From Nocardioides albus (GTDB lineage: Bacteria; Actinomycetota; Actinomycetes; Propionibacteriales; Nocardioidaceae), in assembly GCF_014648255.1 (NCBI RefSeq), contig NZ_BMQT01000016.1, positions 28,780 through 92,779 of the forward strand: a stretch of 64,000 nt of DNA, read 5' to 3'. A program made the position numbers and the translations under genes. Shown piece after piece: positions 46,546-55,662 of this stretch. The notes under the pieces are model-generated. The model had not been told where the DNA came from. It did not search any database and was given only the letters and a program-made list of their open reading frames with translations. How positions within the stretch are numbered: the stretch's first letter is position 1; every line of letters begins with the position of its first letter.

Positions 46546-47322
46546 GGCGTCCTCGCGCCACGCCTGCGGACCGGTGCCGTGGGTCGCGGTGAAGGCCCTG
46601 CTGAACGCCGCGCCCGACCCGTAGCCGACGGCGTACGCCACCTGCTCGACCGGACGGTCACCGCCGGCCAGCAGGTGGCGGGCCGCACGCATCCGGACGT
46701 CCCGCAGCGCCTCGCTCGGGCTCTGGCCCAGACTGCGCCGGAACCGCTCCCCCAACGCCGACCTCGACAGGTGCACCGACTCCGCCATCGCCTCGACCGA
46801 CCAGGGGCGCCCCGGCTCCGCCACCAGCGCATTCATCACCCTGGCCACGGCTGGGTCCAGGACGGGCGCGGGACCCTCGGTCCCGCGCCCGGTGTCCTCA
46901 AGCCACGAGGCCGTCATCGCCGCACCGAGCAGCGACGCGTAGCCCGACGCGAACAGCGCCGACGGGCTGCACGGTCCGGCCAGCGGGCACCGCCGGACCA
47001 GCTCGGCGACCCCGCCGTGCCGGCCGACGAAGTCGCGCACGACCAGCGGGTTGGCCAACGGGTAGCCCACCTCGACCGCCCGCAGGTCCGCCCGCGTGAG
47101 CGCGGCCCCGTCCCGGGTCGAGACCCGGTGCCTCACCTGCATCCCGACCAGGGCCGCATCCCCCGCCCGGAGCAGGTGCGACTGCCCGGCCGCGGTCAGC
47201 ACGGCTGTGCCGTCGTCGACGAGCAGCCAGCCGGCGAAGCGTACGTCCTCACCGGCGGAGCCGGCGGCCAGCTGCTCCTGGTAGGCGAAGGTCATCTCCC
47301 ACGACGGGCGGTCCTGGTTCAC
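46432..47322 (-). CDS. AraC-family regulator with cupin-like sensor domain
   Basis: A 296-residue regulator. The N-terminal half is an AraC_binding cupin-like domain (WEMTFAYQEQLAAGSAGEDV, LRAGDAALVGMQVRHRV). The C-terminal double HTH (~165-255) has WSVEAMAESVHLSRSALGERF, LGQSPSEALRDVRMRAARHLL, VAYAVGYGSGAAFSRAFTATHG and the end PQAWRED. The last ~35 residues after AWRED are Arg/Asp-rich, match nothing in the family, and are encoded on the strand opposite the MFS 3' end. ATG 47322 has no strong ribosome site. It likely controls the convergent efflux gene. Confidence 0.87.
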   Translation of the reverse strand: MNQDRPSWEMTFAYQEQLAAGSAGEDVRFAGWLLVDDGTAVLTAAGQSHLLRAGDAALVGMQVRHRVSTRDGAALTRADLRAVEVGYPLANPLVVRDFVGRHGGVAELVRRCPLAGPCSPSALFASGYASLLGAAMTASWLEDTGRGTEGPAPVLDPAVARVMNALVAEPGRPWSVEAMAESVHLSRSALGERFRRSLGQSPSEALRDVRMRAARHLLAGGDRPVEQVAYAVGYGSGAAFSRAFTATHGTGPQAWREDASAARDPERPEARRRDGRGDRADEEHQLDPVLVEDRAS

Positions 47323-47327
47323 ACCTG

Positions 47328-47352
47328 GCCCAGCGCGCGGGTGCCGCTGGGC
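47328..47352 (-). terminator. Hairpin after the HAD phosphatase gene
   Basis: GCCCAGCG (47328-47335) pairs with CGCTGGGC (47345-47352) around a 9-nt loop, immediately downstream of the HAD stop on the minus strand and just before the AraC start. No T-run follows. Confidence 0.5.
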
Positions 47353-48143
47353 TATTCCCCGGCGTCGAGCAGCGGCAGTACGTCGGCGATCGAGGCGACC
47401 ACGTGGGTCGGCCGGAACGGGAACGTCTCGACCTGCTCGGGCCTGGTCGACCCGGTCTCGACCAAGATGGTGCGCATCCCGGCCTCGAGGCCGCTGATGA
47501 TGTCGGTGTCCATCCGGTCACCGATCATCACCGTCGTCTCGGAGTGGGCCTCGAGCTGGTTGAGGGCGCTGCGCATCATCAGCGGGTTGGGCTTGCCGAT
47601 GAAGTAGGGCGCTCGGTTGGTCGCAGCGCTGATCAGCGCGGCCACGGAGCCGGTCGCGGGAAGCGTGCCCTGCGGGCTCGGCCCGCTCGGGTCGGGGTTG
47701 GTCGCGATGAACTGCGCGCCACGCTCGATCAGCCGGATCGCCCGGGTGATCGACTCGAAGGAGTAGGTGCGGGTCTCCCCGAGCACCACGTAGTCGGGGT
47801 CGTTCTCCGTCATCACGTAGCCGACCGCGTGCAGCGCGGTCGTCAGCCCGGCCTCGCCGACGACGTAGGCAGATCCACCCGGCCGCTGGTCAGCGAGGAA
47901 CTGCGCGGTCGCGAGCGCCGAGGTCCAGATCGACTTCTCAGGCACGTCGAGGCCGGACCGCAGCAGCCGGACCCGGAGGTCTCTCGGGGTGTAGATCGAG
48001 TTGTTGGTCAGCACCATGAACGGCACGGATGCCTCGGTGAGCTTCTTCAGGAACTCGGCGGCGCCTGGGATGGGCTCCTCCTCGCGCACCAGGACGCCGT
48101 CCATGTCAGTCAGCCACGTGTTGATGGGGCGCTCGTCGATCAC
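47352..48143 (-). CDS. HAD-superfamily (class IIA) phosphatase, NagD-like
   Basis: A hydrolase of ~263 residues. Motif I is NTWLTDMDGVLVREEEPIPG (nucleophile Asp, general acid Asp), motif II is MVLTNNSIYTPRDL, motif III Lys is in YFIGKPNPLMMRSAL, and motif IV is TVMIGDRMDTDIISGLEAG. The IIA cap with its TNPDPSGPS insertion is as in NagD and p-nitrophenylphosphatase-like enzymes. The start chosen is GTG 48143, with GAGGA 7 nt upstream; the frame is open to 48200 with GTG, giving 282 residues. The substrate is a phosphate ester such as a sugar or nucleotide phosphate, not defined by sequence. Confidence 0.88.
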   Translation of the reverse strand: MIDERPINTWLTDMDGVLVREEEPIPGAAEFLKKLTEASVPFMVLTNNSIYTPRDLRVRLLRSGLDVPEKSIWTSALATAQFLADQRPGGSAYVVGEAGLTTALHAVGYVMTENDPDYVVLGETRTYSFESITRAIRLIERGAQFIATNPDPSGPSPQGTLPATGSVAALISAATNRAPYFIGKPNPLMMRSALNQLEAHSETTVMIGDRMDTDIISGLEAGMRTILVETGSTRPEQVETFPFRPTHVVASIADVLPLLDAGE

Positions 48144-48307
48144 GGAGCCATCCTCGCCTATCGCGGCATCGACCGCGATCACCGCCACTACTTTCCCCAC
48201 CAGTCAATAGTTCTTACGGCTAACCACGAATGTTCCTCGGCCAGATGCCTCCATCCCCCCGATCAGCGAAGACTGAGACCGTCCCAGCATCACTCTCGGA
48301 GGAAGAC

Positions 48308-49816
48308 ATGAAACGCATTCTGGTTCCACTGACCGTCGCCGCCGCCTCGCTCGCGGCAGCGCTGATCCCTGGGGTCTCGGTGGCCGATCCAGCCTCGACG
48401 CAGACCCGATCGCCGGACACGATCGCGTGGGGGAAGTGCCCCGCGGAGATCTCCCCCGTGCCTATCCCGAAGGGCATGCAGTGCGGCACGCTGAAGGTCC
48501 CGCTGGACTACAGCGAACCCGACGGCCGCAAGATCGACATCGCGATCTCGCGGCTGGCGAGCACGAAGCCGGACGAGCGGCGCGGCATCCTGGTGACCAA
48601 CCCTGGCGGCCCCGCCGCGGGAGAGAGCTACCCGGCCATGCTCGTCGCGACGGGGCTCCCCCAGAGTGTCCGGGACAGCTACGACGTGATCGGGTTCGAC
48701 CCGCGTGGCATCGGCCGCAGCACGCCGGTGACCTGCGACCTCACCCCGGAACAGCAGCTCACCGGCAACATCCCGCCGTACGCGCTCGACGCCGCCGACG
48801 TGACCGAGCGAGCCGCCCAGAGCAAGCAGATCGCCCAGCAGTGCGCGACCTCCGAGACCGCCTGGATGCTGCCGCACGTCAGCCCCGCCAACACCGCGCG
48901 TGACATGGACCGGATCCGGGCCGCGCTGGGCGAGTCGAAGCTGTCCTACGCCGGCGCCTCCTGGGGAACTCACCTGGGCGCGGTCTACGCCACCATGTTC
49001 CCGCAGCGTGGCGACCGGATCGTGCTCGACAGCAACATGGGTCCGGGTGGCTGGGACTACGCCAGCGACCGGCTGTGGTCGCAGGGCGTCGAGGACACCT
49101 TCCCCGCCTTCGCGAGGTTCGCTGCTGCGAACCACCGCGAGTACGACCTGGGCACGACCCCGAGGCAGGTGCGAGCGAAGTTCTTCGAGCTCGCCGAGCA
49201 GCTGGAGAAGAAGCCGATCCAGACGCCGGACGGCCCCTTCGACCAGGTCGCGTTCCGGCTGGTGAACTTCGCGCTGCTCTACGGTCCGACGCAGCTGCCG
49301 CTGTTGGCCGACATCTGGAAGGCGGTCGACGCGAACCAGCCGCCGCCACCGCTGCCCGGAGGCGGCACCGTGACCGATGCCGAGAACCTCGTCTCCGGTC
49401 GCTACTACATGATCTGCAACGACTCGCGCTGGCCGAGGTCGGTCGCGACCTACCAGCGCAACGTCGCCGTCGACCGGATCCGGTATCCGCTGTTCGGCGC
49501 TGCCGGAGCCAACATCACGCCGTGCGCGTTCTGGCCGGATCCCGCCGAACCGCAGGTCCGGATCACCGACCGGGGACCGGCCAACGTACTGATGGTGCAG
49601 AACCTTCGCGACCCGGCGACACCGCTCGCGGGTGCGCGGGAGATGCGGAAGACACTGGGCCAGCGGGCCACCATGGTGACCGCCGACCAGAGCGGCCACG
49701 GCGTCTACCCGGGCGGCAGGAACCGCTGCGCGAACCACGCGGTGACGAGGTACCTGACCACGGGGGAACGGCCGACGCGCGACTACCACTGCTCGGCCGA
49801 CGCCGCCCCTCGCTGA
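48308..49816 (+). CDS. Secreted alpha/beta hydrolase (S33 tripeptidyl aminopeptidase type)
   Basis: A 502-residue secreted enzyme with a Sec signal peptide (MKRILVPLTVAAASLAAALI, cleavage near residues 25-30). It has the S33 aminopeptidase architecture: LVTNPGGPAAGESYPA oxyanion segment, SYDVIGFDPRGIGRSTPV, and the nucleophile Ser218 in YAGASWGTHLGAVYA. The Asp is in LRDPATPLAGAR and the His in DQSGHGVYPGG. Cys pairs near the C-terminus fit extracellular folding. ATG 48308 has GGAGGA 4 nt upstream. It diverges from the HAD gene by ~165 bp and is followed by the hairpin at 49901-49931. It probably trims peptides outside the cell. Confidence 0.92.
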   Translation: MKRILVPLTVAAASLAAALIPGVSVADPASTQTRSPDTIAWGKCPAEISPVPIPKGMQCGTLKVPLDYSEPDGRKIDIAISRLASTKPDERRGILVTNPGGPAAGESYPAMLVATGLPQSVRDSYDVIGFDPRGIGRSTPVTCDLTPEQQLTGNIPPYALDAADVTERAAQSKQIAQQCATSETAWMLPHVSPANTARDMDRIRAALGESKLSYAGASWGTHLGAVYATMFPQRGDRIVLDSNMGPGGWDYASDRLWSQGVEDTFPAFARFAAANHREYDLGTTPRQVRAKFFELAEQLEKKPIQTPDGPFDQVAFRLVNFALLYGPTQLPLLADIWKAVDANQPPPPLPGGGTVTDAENLVSGRYYMICNDSRWPRSVATYQRNVAVDRIRYPLFGAAGANITPCAFWPDPAEPQVRITDRGPANVLMVQNLRDPATPLAGAREMRKTLGQRATMVTADQSGHGVYPGGRNRCANHAVTRYLTTGERPTRDYHCSADAAPR

Positions 49817-49900
49817 AGAAACGGCGCGGGAATACGCCTATCCGTCGCGACAGTGTTCGCGATCTGACGGACCGGGTTCATCCGGACACCCGAGAGTCAT

Positions 49901-49931
49901 GGCTTGGCCGGTCACCGGGGCCGGCCAAGCC
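49901..49931. terminator. Terminator hairpin after the S33 hydrolase
   Basis: Perfect 11-bp arms GGCTTGGCCGG (49901-49911) and CCGGCCAAGCC (49921-49931) enclose a 9-nt loop in the 132-bp gap before the phosphoesterase gene. The second arm ends 18 nt before the next start codon. Confidence 0.75.
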
Positions 49932-49948
49932 ACCATCAGGAGTGTCCT

Positions 49949-51799
49949 GTGACGTCTTCGCCCCCATGTTCCGGACCGGCCCGCCGGCTCGTAGCACTCT
50001 CGCTCGCACTTCCTCTCTCGGCCGGCGCGCTGGCTGCTATCGGCGCCGCTCCGGCGTACGCCACTGCGCACGCCGCTGCGTCGCTCGCAACAGACGAGGC
50101 GACCGACACCGTCTGGGACCGGACCGCCTACCGCGGCGGCGTCCAGGTCGTCCCCGGCCCGGACGATGATCAGGGCACCCTCGACGGCAGCGTCTTCGTC
50201 GACATCGACCGCGACTCGGTGCAGGACCCGACCGAGCGCGGCGTAGGCGGAGTCACCGTCTCCAACGGCCGCGACGTGACCACGACCGACGCCCGGGGCG
50301 ACTACGAGCTGCCCGCGTTCGACAACATGACCGCCTTCATCACCCAGCCGCGCGGCTACCAGGTGCCGGTCGACGAGGACAACGTCGCCCAGTTCCACTA
50401 CACCCACCTGCCCGAAGGCTCGCCCCCGCTCGAGTACGGCGGCATCGCCCCGACGGGCCAGCTGCCCGACCAGGTCAACTTCCCGGTCGTGCAGAGCGCG
50501 TTGACCCAGTCGGCCGCCCAGGGCTGCGTGATCGGCGCCGACCCCCAGACGTACAACGTCAAGGAGGTCGGATACGCCCGCAACGGCACCTTCGACGACC
50601 TCGCCGAACGCGACGACTATGCCGGCTGCGGGGCGCTCTTCGTCGGCGACATCGTGGGCGACGACCTCTCCCTCTTCCCGCGTTCGCGCGACCTGACTTC
50701 GCTGCTCAACGGACCGGCCCGCTTCTTGCCTGGCAACCATGACCTCGACTTCGACACGCCGAACCGTGCGCACAGCTTCGACACCTTCCGCGCGAAGCTC
50801 GGCCCGACGTACTTCTCCTACGACGTCGGCAACGCGCACGTCGTGGCGCTCAGCTCGATCGACTACCCGATCAACCCGCCGCCGTCCCGCTCCTACGGCT
50901 ACAGCCTCGACGCCACCCAGCTGGAGTGGCTGCGGCGAGACATCGCCGCGGTGCCGAAGAACAAGGTGATCGTCGTCGGGTCGCACAGCCCGCTGCTGGA
51001 GTACTGGTACAGCCCCTCGCACCGCACCAAGCAGCTCGCCGAGATCTACGAGATCCTCGAGGGCCGCGAGGTCGTCGCCGTCTCCGGCCACACCCACATG
51101 TCGGAGAACCTCCGCAAGGGCGACTTCGTCGCAGGCTGGGCCGACGTGCTCGACCCGGCCGAAGGTCTCCCCTTCACCCATCTCACCGTCGGCGCGATGT
51201 CGGGCCACTGGTACGGCGGCCGCGTGCTCGAGGACGGCTACCCGACCGCCATCATGCGCGACGGCACCCCGCCCGGCGTCCTCACGCTCGACATCCGCGG
51301 CCGCCAGGTGACCGAGCGGTACGCCGTCCGCGGCACCGACGGCAGCGACGGCAGCGACCAGATGGCTCTCGGCCTCAACACCCCGCGCTACCGCACCTGG
51401 TTCGAGGCCAACCGGCGCAACGTCGGGAAAGCACCGGTGCTCTCCGACCCGACGGTCGTCGGTCGCGACGAGCTCGGCTCCACCTGGCTGACCACGAACG
51501 TCTGGATGGGCTCGACCGGCTCGAGCGTCAAGGTCTCCCTCGATGGGCGGCCAGCGGTCGAGGCCGAGCGCACCCAGCCGCTGAGGGGCGAGCCGATCCG
51601 CAGCGGGGCCGAGTGGTCGGACCCCGCCGCCAACCTGGAGACGCTGCCCCATGGCGGCGGCCTGGTCGACCACCTGATGCACCTGTGGCGCCTCCCGCTG
51701 CCCGCCGACCTCGCCGCCGGCGAGCACGTCGCCACCGTCACCGCAACCGATGTCCACGGCCGTCGCCACACCGAGGAGCTGCGCTTCACCGTGCGGTGA
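49949..51799 (+). CDS. Secreted calcineurin-like metallophosphoesterase
   Basis: A 616-residue exported phosphoesterase. The N-terminus is a long signal peptide (PARRLVALSLALPLSAGALA, AYATA-like cleavage). A Cna-type carboxypeptidase-like beta domain follows (VFVDIDRDSVQDPTERGVGG, TTDARGDYELPAF). The catalytic domain has ALFVGDIVGDD, FLPGNHDLDFDTP, VIVVGSHSPLLEY and VVAVSGHTHMSE, supplying Asp, Asn and His metal ligands. A C-terminal beta domain closes the protein. The start is GTG 49949 with AGGAG 6 nt upstream. Such N/C-domain calcineurin-like proteins occur in secreted actinobacterial phosphoesterases; the phosphate ester substrate is unknown. Confidence 0.9.
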   Translation: MTSSPPCSGPARRLVALSLALPLSAGALAAIGAAPAYATAHAAASLATDEATDTVWDRTAYRGGVQVVPGPDDDQGTLDGSVFVDIDRDSVQDPTERGVGGVTVSNGRDVTTTDARGDYELPAFDNMTAFITQPRGYQVPVDEDNVAQFHYTHLPEGSPPLEYGGIAPTGQLPDQVNFPVVQSALTQSAAQGCVIGADPQTYNVKEVGYARNGTFDDLAERDDYAGCGALFVGDIVGDDLSLFPRSRDLTSLLNGPARFLPGNHDLDFDTPNRAHSFDTFRAKLGPTYFSYDVGNAHVVALSSIDYPINPPPSRSYGYSLDATQLEWLRRDIAAVPKNKVIVVGSHSPLLEYWYSPSHRTKQLAEIYEILEGREVVAVSGHTHMSENLRKGDFVAGWADVLDPAEGLPFTHLTVGAMSGHWYGGRVLEDGYPTAIMRDGTPPGVLTLDIRGRQVTERYAVRGTDGSDGSDQMALGLNTPRYRTWFEANRRNVGKAPVLSDPTVVGRDELGSTWLTTNVWMGSTGSSVKVSLDGRPAVEAERTQPLRGEPIRSGAEWSDPAANLETLPHGGGLVDHLMHLWRLPLPADLAAGEHVATVTATDVHGRRHTEELRFTVR

Positions 51800-51885
51800 C
51801 CCGGCCGGCATGTGCAGCGAGCAGCGGCGCCTCGCGAGACCACACCCGCGGGGCGCCGCTGCTTCCGGGACCGCAGCAGCATCAG

Positions 51886-52554
51886 TCATCGGGGTCTGCG
51901 GTCGGGGCGGACCAGCCCACATTCGTAGGCGAGGACGACGATCTGGACACGGTCGCGCGCACCCAGCTTGCTCAGCAGACGACCGACGTGGGTCTTGATC
52001 GTGGCCTCGGACAGGAACAGCCGCTGGGCGATCTCGGTGTTCGACGCACCGGTGGCGACCTCGATGAGCACCTCGCGCTCCCGGCTGGTCAGGCGGGCAA
52101 GCTCGGGAGGCTCCCTCACGGGGCCGGGCAGGGTGGGCGCGACCTGGTCCAGCAGCCGCCGAGTAGTGGTCGGCGCGATGACCGCATCACCGCGATGCAC
52201 TGTGCGGATGGCCTCCACCAGGACCTCGGCACGGGCACTCTTCAACAGGAAGCCGCTGGCTCCTGCCCGTAGGGCCGCAAAGGCGTGTTCGTCGCGGTCG
52301 AAGGTCGTGAGGACGATGACTCGCGACACCGGCGTCCGCTCCACGATCTGCGCGGTGGCGGCGATCCCATCCATCACCGGCATCCGTACGTCCATGAGGA
52401 CCACATCGGGTCTGGTCCGCGCCACCACGTCGACCGCTTGCGCCCCATCGGCGGCCTCGCCAACGACTTCGAAGTCGTCCTGGGACTCCACGATCATGAC
52501 GAGTCCGGCGCGGACCAGATCCTGGTCCTCGGCCAACACCACACGTACGGTCAC
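51886..52554 (-). CDS. NarL/LuxR-type response regulator
   Basis: A 222-residue two-domain regulator. The receiver starts VRVVLAEDQDLVRAGLVMIV with the acidic pocket, the phosphorylated Asp in PDVVLMDVRMPVMDGI (~54), the Thr in RVIVLTTFDRDE and the Lys in GFLLKSARAEV. The DNA-binding LuxR domain has LTSREREVLIEVATGASNTEI and FLSEATIKTHVGRLLSKLGA. ATG 52554 overlaps the histidine kinase stop by 4 nt, so the two are a cognate pair. The divergent secreted-protein gene beyond the kinase is a candidate target. Confidence 0.95.
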   Translation of the reverse strand: MTVRVVLAEDQDLVRAGLVMIVESQDDFEVVGEAADGAQAVDVVARTRPDVVLMDVRMPVMDGIAATAQIVERTPVSRVIVLTTFDRDEHAFAALRAGASGFLLKSARAEVLVEAIRTVHRGDAVIAPTTTRRLLDQVAPTLPGPVREPPELARLTSREREVLIEVATGASNTEIAQRLFLSEATIKTHVGRLLSKLGARDRVQIVVLAYECGLVRPDRRPR

Positions 52555-53852
52555 TGGGCCTCCCCCACGGCTGCCGAAGCGAGCGTCGGAATCGTAGCGA
52601 CCAGCTGGAACCCGTCCTCGCCGGCGGGTCCGGCATGCAGCGTCCCGTCGAGCAGGGCGAGCCGTTCCGCCATCCCGACCAGACCCCGGCCGCTACGCGG
52701 GGCGGTCACCACCGCATGCCCAGCGTGATTGCTCACCGAGATCGTCAGCTGGTCCGCCGTCCATCTCAGTGCCACTGTGGCGTCCGCATCAGGACCGGCA
52801 TGTTTGAGCACGTTGGTGAGCGCTTCCTGCACAACCCGATAGGCGGCCAGCTCACCTGCCGATCCCAGCGGGCTCGCGGTGCCGTGCTCGGCATAGGTCA
52901 CGGCAGGTCCGGAGGCTCGGACCTTCTCGATCAGCTCCGGGAGCACACGAAGGCTTGGCTGCGGTGCGGGATCATCCCGGGCAGCGTGCGGGTCGTGAAG
53001 CGCGTCGAGCAGACTGCGCATGTCCTGCATCGCCTCCTGCCCGGTTCGGGCCACCGTGTCCAACACCCGTGCGCCCGCCGCGGGGTCCCGAGCGGCCATC
53101 ATCCGGCCGCCCTCTGCCTGGGTGACCATCACCGACAGCGAGTGGGCCACCACGTCGTGCATCTCGCGGGCGATCCTGACGCGCTCCTGGGCTGCCGCGG
53201 CAGCAGCGCTCTCGGCTCGGTGCTGTTCCTCACGGCGGGCTCGCTCCTCCAACGCCAGCACGTACTGTGCTCGCAGTCGCCGATACCTGCCCAGACCCCA
53301 CGGGACCGCGATGGTTGCGACCACTCCGAGGATCAGGAACAGCTGCCAGCTCCGAACCGGGTCCTCGCTGCTGGCAAGGCCAGGCTGGGCGACCGTCAGG
53401 TAGTCGGCGCCCCACAGCCGCCAGGTCACGGCCCCGGCACCGACGCAGGCGACGCCCAGCGCCAACAGCGACTCTCGTGGAGAGCGCCAAGCGGCGATCG
53501 CGTACAGCAGCACCGGAAACAGCAGTGTGCTCGGCAGCAGGATCGGGTGGAATGCAAACCCATCGGTACGTCTCGTCATCTCAGGCAGCGCGACCAGCAC
53601 CGCCATCACCGCACAAACCAGGAGGTACGCCACGCGCGGGCGCACCCGCCGCACCGCGACCGTCGCATGGGCGAGGCCGACGGCGGCGACGACCGCGACC
53701 CGGCCCGCGAGAGGCCAGGTGCTGTCCCACACTGTCGAGGCCGACGCCGGCAGCAACAGCAGAGCCAGAACCGCCGCGAACAGAAGGTCCACCAACCAGG
53801 GTTTCTCACGGCCGTTGTCACCAGACGATGACCAGCCGCGTTGCAAGCTCAC
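52551..53852 (-). CDS. Sensor histidine kinase, NarL type
   Basis: A ~433-residue kinase of the HisKA_3 class. Five or six N-terminal hydrophobic segments (DLLFAAVLALLLLPASAST, VAVVAAVGLAHATV, LLVCAVMAVLVAL and others) make a membrane sensor with little outside the bilayer. The phosphorylated His is in IAREMHDVVAHSLSVMV (~235). The ATPase has YRVVQEALTNVLKHAG (N box) and GRGLVGMAERLALLDG (G box). The start GTG 53852 is preferred over 53975, since the longer frame adds a non-conserved stretch. It is followed by the overlapping response regulator gene. The stimulus is unknown. Confidence 0.93.
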   Translation of the reverse strand: MSLQRGWSSSGDNGREKPWLVDLLFAAVLALLLLPASASTVWDSTWPLAGRVAVVAAVGLAHATVAVRRVRPRVAYLLVCAVMAVLVALPEMTRRTDGFAFHPILLPSTLLFPVLLYAIAAWRSPRESLLALGVACVGAGAVTWRLWGADYLTVAQPGLASSEDPVRSWQLFLILGVVATIAVPWGLGRYRRLRAQYVLALEERARREEQHRAESAAAAAAQERVRIAREMHDVVAHSLSVMVTQAEGGRMMAARDPAAGARVLDTVARTGQEAMQDMRSLLDALHDPHAARDDPAPQPSLRVLPELIEKVRASGPAVTYAEHGTASPLGSAGELAAYRVVQEALTNVLKHAGPDADATVALRWTADQLTISVSNHAGHAVVTAPRSGRGLVGMAERLALLDGTLHAGPAGEDGFQLVATIPTLASAAVGEAQ

Positions 53853-53995
53853 CGACCTATGGTAGGGCGGCGCCCGGCACTCGGCTCCACGGCGCGACTT
53901 GAGGCGGACTGCCTTCATCCCACAGGTTGACGACGGTGTCCGACGCGAACGAAAGACTCGTGTCTCGTCCACCAAGCCAACCGAAAAGAAGGCTC

Positions 53996-54544
53996 ATGCA
54001 GAAGACCCTGAGGATGCCAGCACGGTTGCTGGTCTGCGCCAGCATCGGGGCGGCCCTTGCGCTCGCAGCCGGCGCAGGAGCGGTCGCCGTCCCAGCCGAT
54101 CCCCCGACCGCCGCCGACCAGATCACCGTGGATGGGACAGGTGGCGGCACCCTTCAGCTCCCCAGCTACAGGGGCGACACCGTCAGCTTCCGTGTACATG
54201 CCACCACGGACGCCGACACCCCGTGGGCCGCGCAGGGGTCGATCGCCGTCACCCACGTCCGCCCGGACGGGACTGTCCTGGCTGACTTCACTGTCGCTGT
54301 GGACTGCCTCATGGCCGGCGACGATGTCGCCGTGATCTCAGGCAAGATCACCAGAGGTGGCGCACCCGGCCTTCCGGGCGACGAGATGGGGCACCAGATC
54401 GGCATCACGGTTGCTGACCACGGACGCCGCGACCACCTCGGCTGGAGCTGGTACGTCATGGGATTCCTGGACACCCGGCCGTGCACCAGCACCGCACCGT
54501 TCTTCCCGACCACTGCGGGCAACTTCCGCGTCGAGGGGCCGTGA
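53996..54544 (+). CDS. Secreted beta-rich protein (repetin-like)
   Basis: A 182-residue exported protein. The signal peptide (MQKTLRMPARLLVCASIGAA, cleavage after AVAVPA) is followed by a soluble domain with DTVSFRVHATTDADTPWA, GSIAVTHVRPDGTVLADFTV, the conserved DCLMAGDDVAVISGKITR and a Trp/Tyr-rich end. This resembles actinobacterial repetin-like secreted proteins of unknown role. Two Cys residues (~104 and ~166) may pair. ATG 53996 has AAGAAGG 3 nt upstream. It diverges from the histidine kinase and is followed by a membrane protein gene 4 bp on, likely in the same transcript. Confidence 0.7.
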   Translation: MQKTLRMPARLLVCASIGAALALAAGAGAVAVPADPPTAADQITVDGTGGGTLQLPSYRGDTVSFRVHATTDADTPWAAQGSIAVTHVRPDGTVLADFTVAVDCLMAGDDVAVISGKITRGGAPGLPGDEMGHQIGITVADHGRRDHLGWSWYVMGFLDTRPCTSTAPFFPTTAGNFRVEGP

Positions 54545-54548
54545 ACTC

Positions 54549-55148
54549 ATGTCATCGACTACTTCGCTCGACAGATCTCCGGCCTTCGCTCCGCCCGCAA
54601 GCGGCGTGACCGTCGTCGGTCTGATCATGGCCGTGTGGTGCGCCGGGTTCGCTGCGATCAGCATCTGGTTCGAGGTCACCGACTACTTCGGCACCGGGGA
54701 GTATGCCGACCACGCCTCAGGACTCTCTGTCGTCAACTGGATCGTGACCGCGATCAAGATGGTTGGAGCCACGGTGGCGCTGTTGGCCATCGCGCGCCGA
54801 CCAAGGCTCGTGACGCCGAGGACGGTGGGAACGTTGCTCTGGGCCGCGTTCGCGACGACCACTGTCTACGTGCTCGGCAGTCTCCTGCAGGCGGCACTGA
54901 TGCTGGCCGGGCTGTCAGGCGACGCCGAAGGGATCACAGGTGCGTCCGTCGCGTACGTGCTTCTGTTCATCGTCGCGGCCGCCGGGTTCGGCGTCCTGGC
55001 ATTCTCCTATGCTCGCCGGGCCGAGCTCGGTAGGCGCGAGATGTTGCTGGGCGCCTTCGGGGCACCGGTCGTGCTGGGTGGTGTCCTTGTCGTCGTTCCC
55101 ACGATCCTGGCGGCAGCAGGACTGCTTCCGGTGAGCGGTCAGGGATGA
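54549..55148 (+). CDS. Conserved membrane protein of unknown function
   Basis: A 199-residue integral membrane protein with about five hydrophobic segments: VVGLIMAVWCAGFAAISIWF, VNWIVTAIKMVGATVALLAI, TVYVLGSLLQAALMLAGL, VAYVLLFIVAAAGFGVLAFS and VVLGGVLVVVPTILAAAGLL. No catalytic motif is seen. It follows the secreted repetin-like gene by 4 nt in the same direction, suggesting a joint role in envelope or stress response under the adjacent two-component system. ATG 54549 has a GAACTC upstream that is a poor ribosome site, consistent with coupling. Confidence 0.65.
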   Translation: MSSTTSLDRSPAFAPPASGVTVVGLIMAVWCAGFAAISIWFEVTDYFGTGEYADHASGLSVVNWIVTAIKMVGATVALLAIARRPRLVTPRTVGTLLWAAFATTTVYVLGSLLQAALMLAGLSGDAEGITGASVAYVLLFIVAAAGFGVLAFSYARRAELGRREMLLGAFGAPVVLGGVLVVVPTILAAAGLLPVSGQG

Positions 55149-55188
55149 GGGTCGCGGTCATCGGCGGGCAGGGCGCCTTACCGGCCGC

Positions 55189-55575
55189 TCAGCCGTCCTG
55201 ACGCAGGTCGCCCTCGGCCCGGGGCGGGATGTGGGCCAGAGCGGTCTGGACGAGCGTGACCCGGGTCTTGACCACGACGGCGCGGCGGAGGCGGCCGATG
55301 TCGTCGCCGAGCTGCCGCTCGACTGACTCGCGGATCTCCTGCTCGGTGAAGGTCGGGCGACCGCCGACCGGCACCTCGACGTCGGGGAGGTCGGTGAGCA
55401 CGGGGAAGATCTGGGTGCCGATCCCGTCCAGCAGCTTGAAGCGCTTGAAGCGGTCCATCTCGTCCCAGGTCTGGTCGATGTCCGCCCCGCGCTTGCGTCC
55501 GCGCCTGCTGGACGCCAGCACCGTCTTCGCCGCTCCCGTCAGGGCCACGGTGAGCTCGTGCTCGGTAAGTCGCAT
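55189..55575 (-). CDS. Hypothetical protein, conserved-looking
   Basis: A ~128-residue basic/acidic soluble protein. The N-terminus MRLTEHELTVALTGAAKTVL is followed by SRRGRKRGADIDQTWDEMDR, FKLLDGIGTQIFPVLTDLPD and a long charged helix (FTEQEIRESVERQLGDDIGR) leading to an Arg-rich end. Start 55575 is chosen from the helical N-terminus; the frame is open to 55626. No family is recognised. It sits alone between the membrane protein gene (convergent) and the aldo/keto reductase gene. Confidence 0.55.
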   Translation of the reverse strand: MRLTEHELTVALTGAAKTVLASSRRGRKRGADIDQTWDEMDRFKRFKLLDGIGTQIFPVLTDLPDVEVPVGGRPTFTEQEIRESVERQLGDDIGRLRRAVVVKTRVTLVQTALAHIPPRAEGDLRQDG

Positions 55576-55662
55576 GAGGGATAGCATGCCTCGAACCGCT
55601 CCCGAGATCGCCGGTGGGCTGATCACCGATCGATAACATCGGACGACGCCGGCGGCCGGAGG

